Source: Bog-473 sp963744935 (GTDB taxonomy: Bacteria; Actinomycetota; Acidimicrobiia; Acidimicrobiales; RAAP-2). Taken from it: a stretch of DNA of 64,000 nucleotides. Under the pieces are notes generated by a model. It ran no database searches. It worked only from the letters and a program-made list of their open reading frames with translations, and was not told the origin of the DNA. Shown here one piece after another: positions 25,597 through 34,059 of this stretch (within the stretch, counting starts at the first letter, position 1; every line of letters starts with the position of its first letter). The stretch is from the NCBI GenBank assembly GCA_963744935.1, contig CAVUVM010000001.1:310001-374000 (forward strand), in the 5' to 3' direction. Both the position numbers and the translations under genes were made by a program.

Positions 25597-26823
25597 CTAC
25601 AGCTCACGCCCGCTCGCGCCGCCGATGGCCGCCCGGTCTCGCAGCAACCCAGCTTGGGCATCCCCGGCGTGTCCATCGCCGGCCCGAGGTGGCAGTGCAA
25701 AACCGGCATACGCGACGCGTCGCTCCCGGCTCGTCGGATGTGTCGAACGGTGAAGAGTGCAGGACATGTGCACCGAGACGTCGCCGCGGTTGGCACGCAG
25801 GGTCACGGCCGGCAGGTCGAGCGTCCGGTCGATCTGCGCTCGGGCGATGTTGGCTCGGTGTGATCCTGCCATGACGTCGAGACCGCCGTGGCCTTCGTCG
25901 ATGGGCGTAAGGCAGATCCCGATCGTGAGACCCGAACAGAACATGGAGTGCCCGCCTCGGTCGCAGTCCTTGTGCCACGGGAGACAGACCAACCCCTCGA
26001 CGGAATCGACGCGCTTGAGGAGCCCTTCTGCTGTCACGTCGGCGAAGTGCTCTCCAAAGGGATCGCCCGGCCGGTGACCATCGCCGAGCAGGTCGCCGAT
26101 CGAGGTGTAACGCTCGTCGGCGATCAGCGCTCGGAGGGCGGGCGACTTCTGTGCAAAGTCGAGAATCCGACAGGGATAGGCCTCCCCGTTGCGGGTCTTC
26201 GCCCACCACGACGTGCCGTCGTCGTGCCGGGCCGCCTCGACCGCAGATTTCAGGTCGGCGTCAACGCCATCCATCTCTGCTTCCGTGAACACGTCTTGCA
26301 AGAGGAGGAACCCGGCTTCCGCGAGGAAATGGGCGGTTGCTGTCGGCGTCTGGCCGAGACGGAACCGCTGGTCGAGATCGAGGGGCGATCCATCAGTTGC
26401 ATGCAGCGAGACGTCGCCGGGTTGGTAGACGGGCCTCGCGTCGAGAAGTGAACGGAGGACCGGATCCCAGGCGCAGAAGGCTTCGTTCGAGGCGGGGTCG
26501 CCCTCGACCCGCCCGCCAATGACAAGGCCGAGAGCTGTCCGCCGCTCACAGAAGAGATCTGCGAAGGCTGTTGCGTCGAGGGCGACGCTCAGGGTGGCGC
26601 CGGCGGTACCCGGGACGATGTCGATGCCCTCCGTGCCGGGCTGGAGTGTCCACTGTGCGTCGTCCACCTGAATGGTGATTGGAGGGAGGTCGAGCCGTGC
26701 CGCGTCCTCGGCCGCGCGCATGCCGCAGCGGGCGACGGCCTCGCACCACTCTCCTCCGAAGAACGAGGCAGGATCGGCGGGCCCCGTTGCGTTGATGGCC
26801 CGCGTGCGCGTGTCGACGCTCAT
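25597..26823 (-). CDS. SCP2-like domain fused to PhyH-type Fe(II)/2-oxoglutarate dioxygenase
   Basis: 408 residues. Residues about 40-135 look like a sterol-carrier/SCP2 fold (DAQWTLQPGTEGIDIVPG, ALGLVIGGRVEGDPAS). Residues about 150-395 are a phytanoyl-CoA dioxygenase domain: LPWHKDCDRGGHSMFCSG gives the His-x-Asp iron pair, and SVHMSCTLHRSTHP gives the distal His, with RR after it to bind 2-oxoglutarate. A hydrophobic-ligand domain joined to a hydroxylase suggests oxidation of a lipid, sterol or long acyl substrate. It abuts the dehydrogenase at 26824 with no gap, in one operon with a TetR gene. Confidence 0.82.
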   Translation of the reverse strand: MSVDTRTRAINATGPADPASFFGGEWCEAVARCGMRAAEDAARLDLPPITIQVDDAQWTLQPGTEGIDIVPGTAGATLSVALDATAFADLFCERRTALGLVIGGRVEGDPASNEAFCAWDPVLRSLLDARPVYQPGDVSLHATDGSPLDLDQRFRLGQTPTATAHFLAEAGFLLLQDVFTEAEMDGVDADLKSAVEAARHDDGTSWWAKTRNGEAYPCRILDFAQKSPALRALIADERYTSIGDLLGDGHRPGDPFGEHFADVTAEGLLKRVDSVEGLVCLPWHKDCDRGGHSMFCSGLTIGICLTPIDEGHGGLDVMAGSHRANIARAQIDRTLDLPAVTLRANRGDVSVHMSCTLHRSTHPTSRERRVAYAGFALPPRAGDGHAGDAQAGLLRDRAAIGGASGREL

Positions 26824-27672
26824 TCAGGTCCTCCCTTCGCCGTCCCACAGGACGAGTAGTCCCTTCTCGGCCAGTCCCACGAGTGAGTCCGGCGGCGAAA
26901 CGTGATGCCGCCGTGCAACGTCAGCGATCAGGTTCACGTCCTTTCGAAGCAGCGGTCCAGCGACCCGGCCGAGACCGCTGGTGTCGAAGCCCGAGGCCGA
27001 AAGAATTGTGGCCGCTCGGCTCGCACCGCTCCCACGCTCGAAGACCTGAGCCATGGCCGCTCCGTCCAGGCCGAGTGCGTCCACGAAGGCGAACGTTTCG
27101 AGAGAAAGTGCGATCTGGGCCGTGAAGAGCAAGTTGTTCACCAGCTTGGCCGTCTGCCCCGCACCGACATCTCCCAGACGCAGTATCGGTTCGCCAAAAG
27201 TCGCCAGCACCGGGCGTACGCGATCCAGGACAGCGGCTTCGCCTCCGACCATCACGAGCAACGTTCCCTGTTCGGCCGCCGGACCACCACCGCTCACGGG
27301 CGCGTCCAGGAAACCCACGCCCGTCTCGGCGGCCTGCCGACGAAGTCGGATGCATGTCTCGGGATGCACGGTTGAATGAACGACCATGGTCCCGCCGGAG
27401 GCCATGCCCGCCAACACTCCATCGGCTCCCAGCGCGACCTCCTCCAGGTCCTCGTCCCCGGTCACACAAATGCAGACGATCGACGAAGCCTCGGCCACGG
27501 CCGCCGGCGTGGATGCCGTGTTCGCCGCAGTGTCACCGAACGGCTTCAGGGTCTCTTGACGCCTCGCCCAGAGTGTCATGGGGAAGCCCGCCTCGATGAT
27601 CCGATGCGCCATGGGCGCGCCCTGGCTCCCGAGACCGATGAAGCCCACACTGAGAAGACCGGACGTCACCAT
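26824..27672 (-). CDS. 3-hydroxyisobutyrate dehydrogenase-family oxidoreductase
   Basis: 282 residues. Rossmann motif GFIGLGSQGAPMA near residue 10, substrate motif DAPVSGGGPAAEQGTL, and catalytic Lys in GAGQTAKLVNNLL, all as in beta-hydroxyacid dehydrogenases. Oxidises a 3-hydroxyacid or reduces the matching semialdehyde with NAD(P). The start at 27672 overlaps the upstream TetR stop (ATGA); longer frames upstream are inside the TetR gene. Confidence 0.88.
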   Translation of the reverse strand: MVTSGLLSVGFIGLGSQGAPMAHRIIEAGFPMTLWARRQETLKPFGDTAANTASTPAAVAEASSIVCICVTGDEDLEEVALGADGVLAGMASGGTMVVHSTVHPETCIRLRRQAAETGVGFLDAPVSGGGPAAEQGTLLVMVGGEAAVLDRVRPVLATFGEPILRLGDVGAGQTAKLVNNLLFTAQIALSLETFAFVDALGLDGAAMAQVFERGSGASRAATILSASGFDTSGLGRVAGPLLRKDVNLIADVARRHHVSPPDSLVGLAEKGLLVLWDGEGRT

Positions 27673-28346
27673 CAGACGAGGGACGAGGGAGCATGTGTCT
27701 TGGTGGGATACCCCCGGATGGACGCAAGGGCGACGCTCGAGACCGGTGCCTGCAGGAAGCCGGCCAATCCATCGAGCAGGTCGGCGACGTGCACCGCGAA
27801 TGGGAGTACCTCGAAGCTCTGTGCTTTGGCACGCTCCCGAGCGCTGGCCGCATGGACGCTGAAGCGCACAACTTGAAGGATCCGATGCGTACGCAGCGGT
27901 TCTGGCACGTCGGTCATCAAAGCTCCCACCTCGTCGCGAAAGCTCTGGGTCCTCGCCCAGAAGCGTTCGGGGAGGTGCTCGAAGATGCCGACCTGGTGCT
28001 CGACAGCGGCAATGAAGCTCATGTAGTGACTCCCGTCGATCTCGCCCTGTTCGAGCAAGGGAAGGACGTAGCACTCGACCCACGACCGGATGTCGTGCGG
28101 CTCGAGTTGCGCGATCAGGATGGAACGGCGGACATCGATGTAGTTGAGTCGGTTCTCGAAGATCGCGACCACGAGCTGTTCCTTCGACCCGAAGTGATAT
28201 TGGACGGCCGAGTTGTTGCTGCTCCCCGCCGCAGCGCCGATCTCGCGGAGCGAGACGCCCTCGTAGCCGCGTTCGGCGAAGAGCCGCTCGGCCGCGAGGA
28301 CGATCTGCTCTTTGGTCGAGAGCGCGATTGTCGTCGTCGGCATCAT
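27672..28346 (-). CDS. TetR-family transcriptional regulator
   Basis: 224 residues. Helix-turn-helix about residues 10-60 (KEQIVLAAERLFAERGYEG, then SLREIGAAAGSSNNSAVQYHFGSKEQLV). First gene of the - operon tetR-dehydrogenase-dioxygenase, and divergent from the SDR at 28475. A dyad in the gap is its likely site, so it may control both arms of the catabolic cluster. Confidence 0.9.
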   Translation of the reverse strand: MMPTTTIALSTKEQIVLAAERLFAERGYEGVSLREIGAAAGSSNNSAVQYHFGSKEQLVVAIFENRLNYIDVRRSILIAQLEPHDIRSWVECYVLPLLEQGEIDGSHYMSFIAAVEHQVGIFEHLPERFWARTQSFRDEVGALMTDVPEPLRTHRILQVVRFSVHAASARERAKAQSFEVLPFAVHVADLLDGLAGFLQAPVSSVALASIRGYPTKTHAPSSLV

Positions 28347-28384
28347 CTGACCACCTCACCCATGTGACCACCCCTTTACAGAAC

Positions 28385-28398
28385 AAGTCAAGTGACTT
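28385..28398. promoter_or_regulatory. Dyad AAGTCA-AG-TGACTT, candidate operator
   Basis: 6-bp perfect arms, 2-nt centre, 39 nt upstream of the tetR start in the 128-nt gap to the divergent SDR gene. Fits a TetR-family operator; also near where either promoter should lie. Confidence 0.5.
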
Positions 28399-28474
28399 AG
28401 AGTGCAGACGTTCTGCTCAGCGGAGCGTTTGCCGACACAACAGGGCTGGTGACCACCGACGTGGACGACGAACC

Positions 28475-29299
28475 GTGAGCGTCACAGTCATCACCGGGGC
28501 TGGCGGCGGAATGGGCCTGGCGTGCGTCGAGAGATTCCGCGAGAGCCGGCTCCTCCTCGTTGACATCGACGACCGGGCGCTCGAGAGGGCTCGGATCCTT
28601 GCGCCCGAGGCGTCCTTGGCGGTGGCAGACCTTGGTTCCCAGGCCTCGATCGATGAGCTCGTGCGTCAGACCGAGGCGTTAGGGGGCTTCGACAGACTGA
28701 TTCACCTTGCTGGAGTCTCCCCGATGATGGACGACGCCGAGCGCATCCTCCGAGTCGACCTCGTTGGAACGGCGGCCCTCCTCGAAGGTCTCGAAGAAAC
28801 AGCAGGAGCGGACTCCGTCGTCATCTGCATCGCATCGATTGCTGCGCACCTGATCCCTGTCTCACCCGAGGTGCAGGCTGTTCTCGACGAACCTCTTTCG
28901 TCGGACGTCTCCTCCAAGTTGGAGCGCGCGTTGGGGTCTCCGCTCGAGCCGGGGACGGCATATGCATTGGCGAAACATGGAGTGGTCCGACTGTGTGAGC
29001 GGACCGCTTCCAAATGGGGAGCTCGAGGCGCCCGGATCCTTTCTTTGTCTCCCGGTCTCATCGATACGCCGATGGGTCAGCTCGAGTTGAGGGACAATCC
29101 GGGCAAGCGAGGCCTCATCGGGCGGACACCGATTGGCGCCCCCAACGACGGGGAATCCGCCGAGCTGCCTGGTCGTCCGTCGGACATCGCCGATGTGATC
29201 GAGTTCCTGGCCGGCCCAGGAGCGAGGTTCGTGAGCGGCTGTGACCTACGGGTCGACGGGGGTCTGTTTGCCGCGCTCAAGACGACAAACCCGGTGTAA
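28475..29299 (+). CDS. Short-chain dehydrogenase/reductase
   Basis: 274 residues. Cofactor loop TGAGGGMG at residues about 6-13, DIDD for NAD preference, catalytic YALAK, and a long C-terminal substrate loop ending VSGCDLRVDGGLFAAL. The GTG at 28475 was chosen: the fold begins directly there (SVTVITGAGG), and upstream codons overlap the operator. First gene of the + arm of the catabolic cluster. Confidence 0.87.
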   Translation: MSVTVITGAGGGMGLACVERFRESRLLLVDIDDRALERARILAPEASLAVADLGSQASIDELVRQTEALGGFDRLIHLAGVSPMMDDAERILRVDLVGTAALLEGLEETAGADSVVICIASIAAHLIPVSPEVQAVLDEPLSSDVSSKLERALGSPLEPGTAYALAKHGVVRLCERTASKWGARGARILSLSPGLIDTPMGQLELRDNPGKRGLIGRTPIGAPNDGESAELPGRPSDIADVIEFLAGPGARFVSGCDLRVDGGLFAALKTTNPV

Positions 29300-29368
29300 C
29301 AGCCCGCCGTCGAGGATCGGCCGGTGCCTCGGCTAATCGTTGAGAAAGCACCATTGGGAAGGGACCAC

Positions 29369-30151
29369 ATGGACATCTGGACAGATCGAGACGAACGGCA
29401 AGCTGCTGCTCGGGCCGAATATGAGCACGTCATGACCACGCCCAGTCCCGATCCCACCTCGGCGTACATCGACGTCGGCGTCATTGGCTTCGTCTTTGGG
29501 GAAATGTGGCGACGAGGGGTGCTGACCGCCCGTGACCGCCGCTGGATCACTTTGTCTTGTCTGGGGTCCACCGACTCGAGCTATCCCATTGAGACCCACG
29601 TCTGGGCCGCCCTCAACAGCGGCGACATCAACGGTGAAGAATTCGATGAGTTTGTTCTGCACTTCGCAACACAGTTGGGCTGGCCGAAGGCGTCCGTCCT
29701 CAGCATGCACGGTGCCATTGCGATGACCAAGCTCGCTGAGCAGCGGGGGGAGGAGATCCCGTCCATCAACTTCGTGCCGTGGACCGATCCGGTGACGGTC
29801 GAGCAGCGCCACGCCCGAGGCGATGCGGCATACCGTGCCGTGCATCACCAAGCACCGCGCCCGACCACGACGCCTTTCCGCCGAGGGGCCTACCTCGACT
29901 ACCTCTATGGGGAGATCTGGACGAGAGAAGAGCACCTCACCAGACGGGACCGGAGGATCATCAGCATCTGTTGCTGCGCCGCCGCCGGCGTCGTATCCGA
30001 GACCCGTGCTCACCTTGAGGCGGCACTTCGGAACGACGAACTCACCCTCGAGGAGCTGCAGGAGCTCGTCGTGCACTTCGCCGTCTATGTCGGCTGGGTT
30101 CTCGGCGGCCAACTTGACGACCTTCTCCTTGAGGTCGGGCAAGAACCCTGA
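29369..30151 (+). CDS. Carboxymuconolactone decarboxylase-like protein, two CMD domains
   Basis: 260 residues. Two tandem CMD-like helical units: GEMWRRGVLTARDRRWITLSC...THVWAALNSGD...EFVLHFATQLGWPKA and GEIWTREEHLTRRDRRIISIC...THLEAALRNDEL-type text ending ELVVHFAVYVGWVLGGQ. The CxxC thiol pair of AhpD-type members is absent, so this is the decarboxylase-like branch. ATG 29369 follows GGGAAGGGA; GTG 29324 would add 15 residues. Follows the SDR by about 70 nt, probably same transcript. Confidence 0.83.
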   Translation: MDIWTDRDERQAAARAEYEHVMTTPSPDPTSAYIDVGVIGFVFGEMWRRGVLTARDRRWITLSCLGSTDSSYPIETHVWAALNSGDINGEEFDEFVLHFATQLGWPKASVLSMHGAIAMTKLAEQRGEEIPSINFVPWTDPVTVEQRHARGDAAYRAVHHQAPRPTTTPFRRGAYLDYLYGEIWTREEHLTRRDRRIISICCCAAAGVVSETRAHLEAALRNDELTLEELQELVVHFAVYVGWVLGGQLDDLLLEVGQEP

Positions 30152-30206
30152 GCAGCGATGGTGGCGAATCTGTGGCTCGCTTGAAGGGCCGGGGCGGCGG
30201 CGGACT

Positions 30207-31373
30207 TCAGGCGAGGCCGTAGAGCGTCGCAGCGTTGTCGTGCAAGACCTTGGCGACGATGTCATCGGCGAGACCGTCGAGGGCCTTGGTCGCGTACTGG
30301 CCTGGAGGCGCTCCGATGCTGGCGGGCCCGGGGTGCTGGCACGTGGGATGCGGGAAGTCGGTCTCGAAAAGCATGTTGTCTGGGAAGCGCTCGATGGCGA
30401 CGCGCGCGGCGGCTTCTTCGAACCAGAAGCAGCCGTAGATCTGACGCCGGAAGTACTCCGACGGCAACAGGTCGTACTCGGGATGCGCCTCTCGGATCGC
30501 GCCGTTGCCCCACTGCCAATCGAACGTCTCGAGCACACCGGGTAGCCAGCCGACGCCCGATTCCACCGAGACAAAGCGCAGCTCCGGGAAGCGGTGACAC
30601 ACCCCGCCGAAGACGAGGTCGGCAAGCGTCTCGATGTTGTCCAAGATCATGAGGGCGGAGACCTTGGGGAACTTCGCCTCGAAGCTGAGATGCGGATCTT
30701 TGGTGAACGACGCGGTGATGTCGCCGCCACCGATGTGGAAGGTGATCGGAACCTCCGCGTCCTGCGCGGCAGCCCAGAGGCGGTCCCAGTGCGGGTCCGA
30801 GAGCGGTGGCTCGCCGTGCGAGTCGGGGTGGTTGCAGAAGTTCACTGCCTTGTGACCGTTCTCGACGCAGCGCGCGAGCTCCGCAACCGCGAAGTCCAAG
30901 TCCCAAAAGGGCGTGGACATCACGGGAATCAGCCGCGATGGGTCGGCCGAAGCCCACTCGACGAGGAAGTCGTTGTAGGCGCGCACGCACGCCGTGACCA
31001 GCTCCCGATCACCCAGCTTCAGGAAGTACGCCGATCCGAATCCAGCGACGTTCGGATAGAGCACCTGCGCGTAGATGCCCTCGTTGTCCATGTGCGCGAG
31101 GCGAGCGTTGGCGTCGTAGGCCGCCGGCGGGATCTCCTCGTAGGTTCTGGGGCCGTCGGGCACATAGCCTGGCCAGCCCGCGATCGCCGTGTTGCCCGGT
31201 GTGTTGAGGAAGGTCCCGGCAGCCACCCAATAATCGCTACCGCGCGCGTTCACGACGTGGGGTACGGCGTCTCCCCACTTCGACGCCACCCGTGACGTCC
31301 ACAAGTCGGGTGGTTCGGTCAGGTGGGTATCGACGTCAACGACGCGATAGCGCTGGAACAACTCCGCCGGCAT
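30207..31373 (-). CDS. Amidohydrolase-family (ACMSD-like) metal-dependent hydrolase
   Basis: 388 residues. VVDVDTHLTEPPDLW at the start, NFCNHPDSHG, TFHIGGGD, RFVSVESGVGWLPG and NMLFETDFPHPTC: the expected metal and catalytic positions of the amidohydrolase-2 group (His, His, Asp). Members split C-C bonds or decarboxylate acids; the substrate here is unknown but fits an aromatic or lactone catabolic pathway with the CMD protein. GGAGG precedes the ATG at 31373. Confidence 0.87.
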   Translation of the reverse strand: MPAELFQRYRVVDVDTHLTEPPDLWTSRVASKWGDAVPHVVNARGSDYWVAAGTFLNTPGNTAIAGWPGYVPDGPRTYEEIPPAAYDANARLAHMDNEGIYAQVLYPNVAGFGSAYFLKLGDRELVTACVRAYNDFLVEWASADPSRLIPVMSTPFWDLDFAVAELARCVENGHKAVNFCNHPDSHGEPPLSDPHWDRLWAAAQDAEVPITFHIGGGDITASFTKDPHLSFEAKFPKVSALMILDNIETLADLVFGGVCHRFPELRFVSVESGVGWLPGVLETFDWQWGNGAIREAHPEYDLLPSEYFRRQIYGCFWFEEAAARVAIERFPDNMLFETDFPHPTCQHPGPASIGAPPGQYATKALDGLADDIVAKVLHDNAATLYGLA

Positions 31374-31466
31374 GCCTTCGCCTCCAGTTTCTCTCCTCCG
31401 AAGGGTACCGCCCAGCCAGGGAGGCCGCCCGCGCAACGAGCGGCATGAGGGCTCTGATGAGCGTGA

Positions 31467-32855
31467 CTACGCCATTCGTCGGAGACACTCATAGGCCGCG
31501 TACTTGTACGCATCACTCATCGTGGGCACGTCGAACGTGGCGTCTATGAAGTAGTCGACCGTCCCGCCGAAATGCAGGACGGCCTGACCCTGGTGGATCA
31601 ATTCGGTGGCCCCCTCCCCGACGATGTGAACACCAAGCAATCGCCGGTCCCCGCAGTCGACGACCAGTTTCACCATCCCTTCGGTCGTGCCGGCTATGGC
31701 GGCTCGGCTGTTGTTCGCAAAGCGGGATATACCGGACGCGTACCGCCGATTCTGCGCAACAGCCTGTTCCTCGGTCAGTCCGACCATGGCGCACTCAGGG
31801 ATCGAGTACACGCCGAATGGAGTCACGAGATCGACGCTTTCCTTGAACGTAATCCCCAGCGCGTGGCAGGCCGCCACCCGGCCCTGCTCCATGGATACCG
31901 ATGCGAGCGCCGGAGGACCGATGACGTCCCCGGCCGCATAGATCCCTGGGACACACGTCTGAAAGTGTTCGTCGACACCTATTCGCCCGCGCTCATCGAC
32001 GAGTACCCCGAGGTCGACCAGACCCAGGTTCTCGGTGTTGCTCACACGGCCGGCGGCGAAGATGACCTTCTCGGGCCGGATGACGGCGCCATGATCGGTC
32101 AGTACCGACAATCCCTCGGCGTCGCGGGACACGCTGGCCACCGCAGTCTCGGGCAGCAATTGCATCCCGGAGGAAGTGAAGGAATCCGTCATCAGCGCCG
32201 AGCACTCGGAATCGAGGAAGGGCAGCAATCGTGCTCCTCGGTCGACCAGGGTCACCTGTGCACCGAGGGCCATGAAAATCGATGCGTACTCACACGCCAC
32301 CGCCCCGCCGCCCACGACGACGAGGCTGCCCATCGGCCGCTCGAGATCCCGAGCCGTTTCGGAGTCGAGCACATCTGGGTCATCGAACGGGATCCCGGGC
32401 GGGTGGAAAGGCCGGGAACCGGTAGCGACGAGAACGACGTCGGCCACCAGGACACGCTCAGGTTCGCCCCTGGCGGAAGTGACGGAGACTCTCCGGTCCG
32501 GGCCCAGCCGTGCCGTGCCCGCCACCAACTCGATGCCATGACGGGCCAGGTTCTCCTCCACGGAGTCGCTCATCGATCGAGCGACGTCGATCGCCCGGCC
32601 CCGGAGCCGGTCGATCACGGCCTGGGGATGGAGGTCGATACCCGCTCCGTAGATGCGACGGCGCTGGAAGCCGGTCAGGTAGAGGGCGGCTTCCCGCATG
32701 GCCTTGGTGGTCACCGCGCTGGCGGCCATCGCCCCACCGAGGGCCGGTGCAGCCTCCACGACGGCGACGCGCTTGCCGAAGTAGGCCGCTTGGGCAGCGG
32801 CCTTCTCTCCTGCCGGTCCGGCCCCGACCACCACCATGTCGAACCGTTCTTCCAT
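31467..32855 (-). CDS. sthA: SthA-like soluble pyridine nucleotide transhydrogenase
   Basis: 462 residues. FAD site VVVGAGPAGEKAAAQAA, second Rossmann VVVGGGAVACEYASIF, GIYAAGD for FAD contact, and a C-terminal dimerisation domain (LVVDCGDRRLLGVHIVGEGATELIHQG). The disulphide Cys pair of lipoamide-type relatives is absent (GGAMAASAVTTKA at that place), as in soluble transhydrogenase SthA. It would balance NADH and NADPH, useful beside NADPH- and NADH-linked oxidative enzymes. Another quinone or flavin reductase role remains possible. Confidence 0.85.
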   Translation of the reverse strand: MEERFDMVVVGAGPAGEKAAAQAAYFGKRVAVVEAAPALGGAMAASAVTTKAMREAALYLTGFQRRRIYGAGIDLHPQAVIDRLRGRAIDVARSMSDSVEENLARHGIELVAGTARLGPDRRVSVTSARGEPERVLVADVVLVATGSRPFHPPGIPFDDPDVLDSETARDLERPMGSLVVVGGGAVACEYASIFMALGAQVTLVDRGARLLPFLDSECSALMTDSFTSSGMQLLPETAVASVSRDAEGLSVLTDHGAVIRPEKVIFAAGRVSNTENLGLVDLGVLVDERGRIGVDEHFQTCVPGIYAAGDVIGPPALASVSMEQGRVAACHALGITFKESVDLVTPFGVYSIPECAMVGLTEEQAVAQNRRYASGISRFANNSRAAIAGTTEGMVKLVVDCGDRRLLGVHIVGEGATELIHQGQAVLHFGGTVDYFIDATFDVPTMSDAYKYAAYECLRRMA

Positions 32856-32902
32856 CGCTCTGGTGTCTCCTCCGGTGCCGATACTTCGATCACTCGACTC
32901 TC

Positions 32903-32920
32903 AGGCCCATAGCGTGCCCA
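32903..32920. repeat. Junction repeat R4 (partial)
   Basis: AGGCCCATAGCGTGCCCA resembles the first part of R1 (CGTGCCCACAGCGTGCCCAT), most closely over CCATAGCGTGCCCA versus CCACAGCGTGCCCA. No tRNA-Phe fragment or dyad is seen in the next 150 nt. The stretch 32856-33061 has no gene. Confidence 0.35.
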
Positions 32921-33061
32921 AGGAACGAGCAAGAGAGCGAACCAGCGCCGCACAGCCCTGGTCATCGGCAGCCAGTCTTGCGCCTAAGAACAGGGAGGCC
33001 GGATGAAACAGACTGAACAGACGGAACCCGTGCCCAGCCTTTCGAACTTGATCGAACGAGA

Positions 33062-34031
33062 GTGACAGCCCCGCCGCCCCTGCGCACTCGCGTGAGCGAG
33101 CTCTTGGGAGTCGACTATCCCCTGGTACAGGCTCCCATGGGATTCATCGCTCGCGCCCAACTGGCCTCCGCCGTGTCGAACGCCGGCGGCTTCGGGATCA
33201 TTGAGACCTCGTCTGGTCGGCTGAACGAGGTTCGAGAAGAGATGGCGGCGATGCGCGATCTGACCGAGAAGCCATGGGGCGTCAACATCGCCCAGATGTT
33301 GGTCTCCGATCCCAACATCGTCGACTTCGTCGCCCGACAGGGTGTCCGGTTCGTGACCACGTCGGCGGGGGACCCGCAGCGGTTCACACAGCAGCTCCAT
33401 GACGCCGGGATCACCGTGTTCCACGTGGTTCCGTCGTTGCGGGCCGCGCGGAAGGCCGTTGACGCCGGGGTCGACGGACTCGTCGTCGAAGGTGGTGAGG
33501 GCGGCGGCTTCAAGAGCACCAAACCGGTTTCGACCATGGTCCTGGTGCCCCCAGATCTGCGGAGAATTCGATATCCCTGTCATCGCAGCAGGCGGGATCG
33601 TCGACGGCCCTTCGATGGCAGCGGCCTTCGCACTGGGAGCCGAAGGGATCCAGATGGGGACGCGGATGGTCAGCGCCGCCGAATCACCAGTGCACGACAA
33701 CGACAAGAGACTGGTCACTGAGGCCGACGCCACCGACACCGTCGTGCTCAGCGCCCACTCGAGTCCCGCCTACAGGGTCATGCGCACCCGCTTCAGCGAG
33801 AGCCTGGAGCAGGAGCCATCGGTCGTCATGGGTCAGACCGTCGGCATGGAGGGAGTCCTCAAGCTGTATTTCGAAGGTGATCTCGACGCTGGCTTCGCCT
33901 TCGGAGGCCAAGTAGCCGGACGCATCGCCGAAGTCCTTCCCGTTCGACAAATCGTGCACGAGACCGTGCAGGCCTTCTACGACGTGGTGACCGCTCTGTC
34001 CCCGGTTCGCCAAGGAATGATCCCGCACTGA
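33062..34031 (+). CDS. Nitronate monooxygenase-family flavoprotein, frameshifted as read
   Basis: The N-terminal frame (GTG 33062) gives PLVQAPMGFIARAQLASAVSNAGGFG, GVNIAQMLV and GLVVEGGEGGG; the C-terminal frame resumes at about 33553 with GEFDIPVIAAGGIVDGPSMAAAFALGAEGIQMGTRM. Together they form one normal TIM-barrel nitronate monooxygenase of about 322 residues. The break is one extra C in the CCCCC run at 33548-33552. Removing it restores the frame, so either the gene is newly dead or the base is a sequencing error. Oxidises alkyl nitronates using FMN and O2; some relatives act on acyl-CoA or enoyl substrates. Confidence 0.85.
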
Positions 34032-34059
34032 GGAACCCGCAGATGTAGTCCGGCGAACC

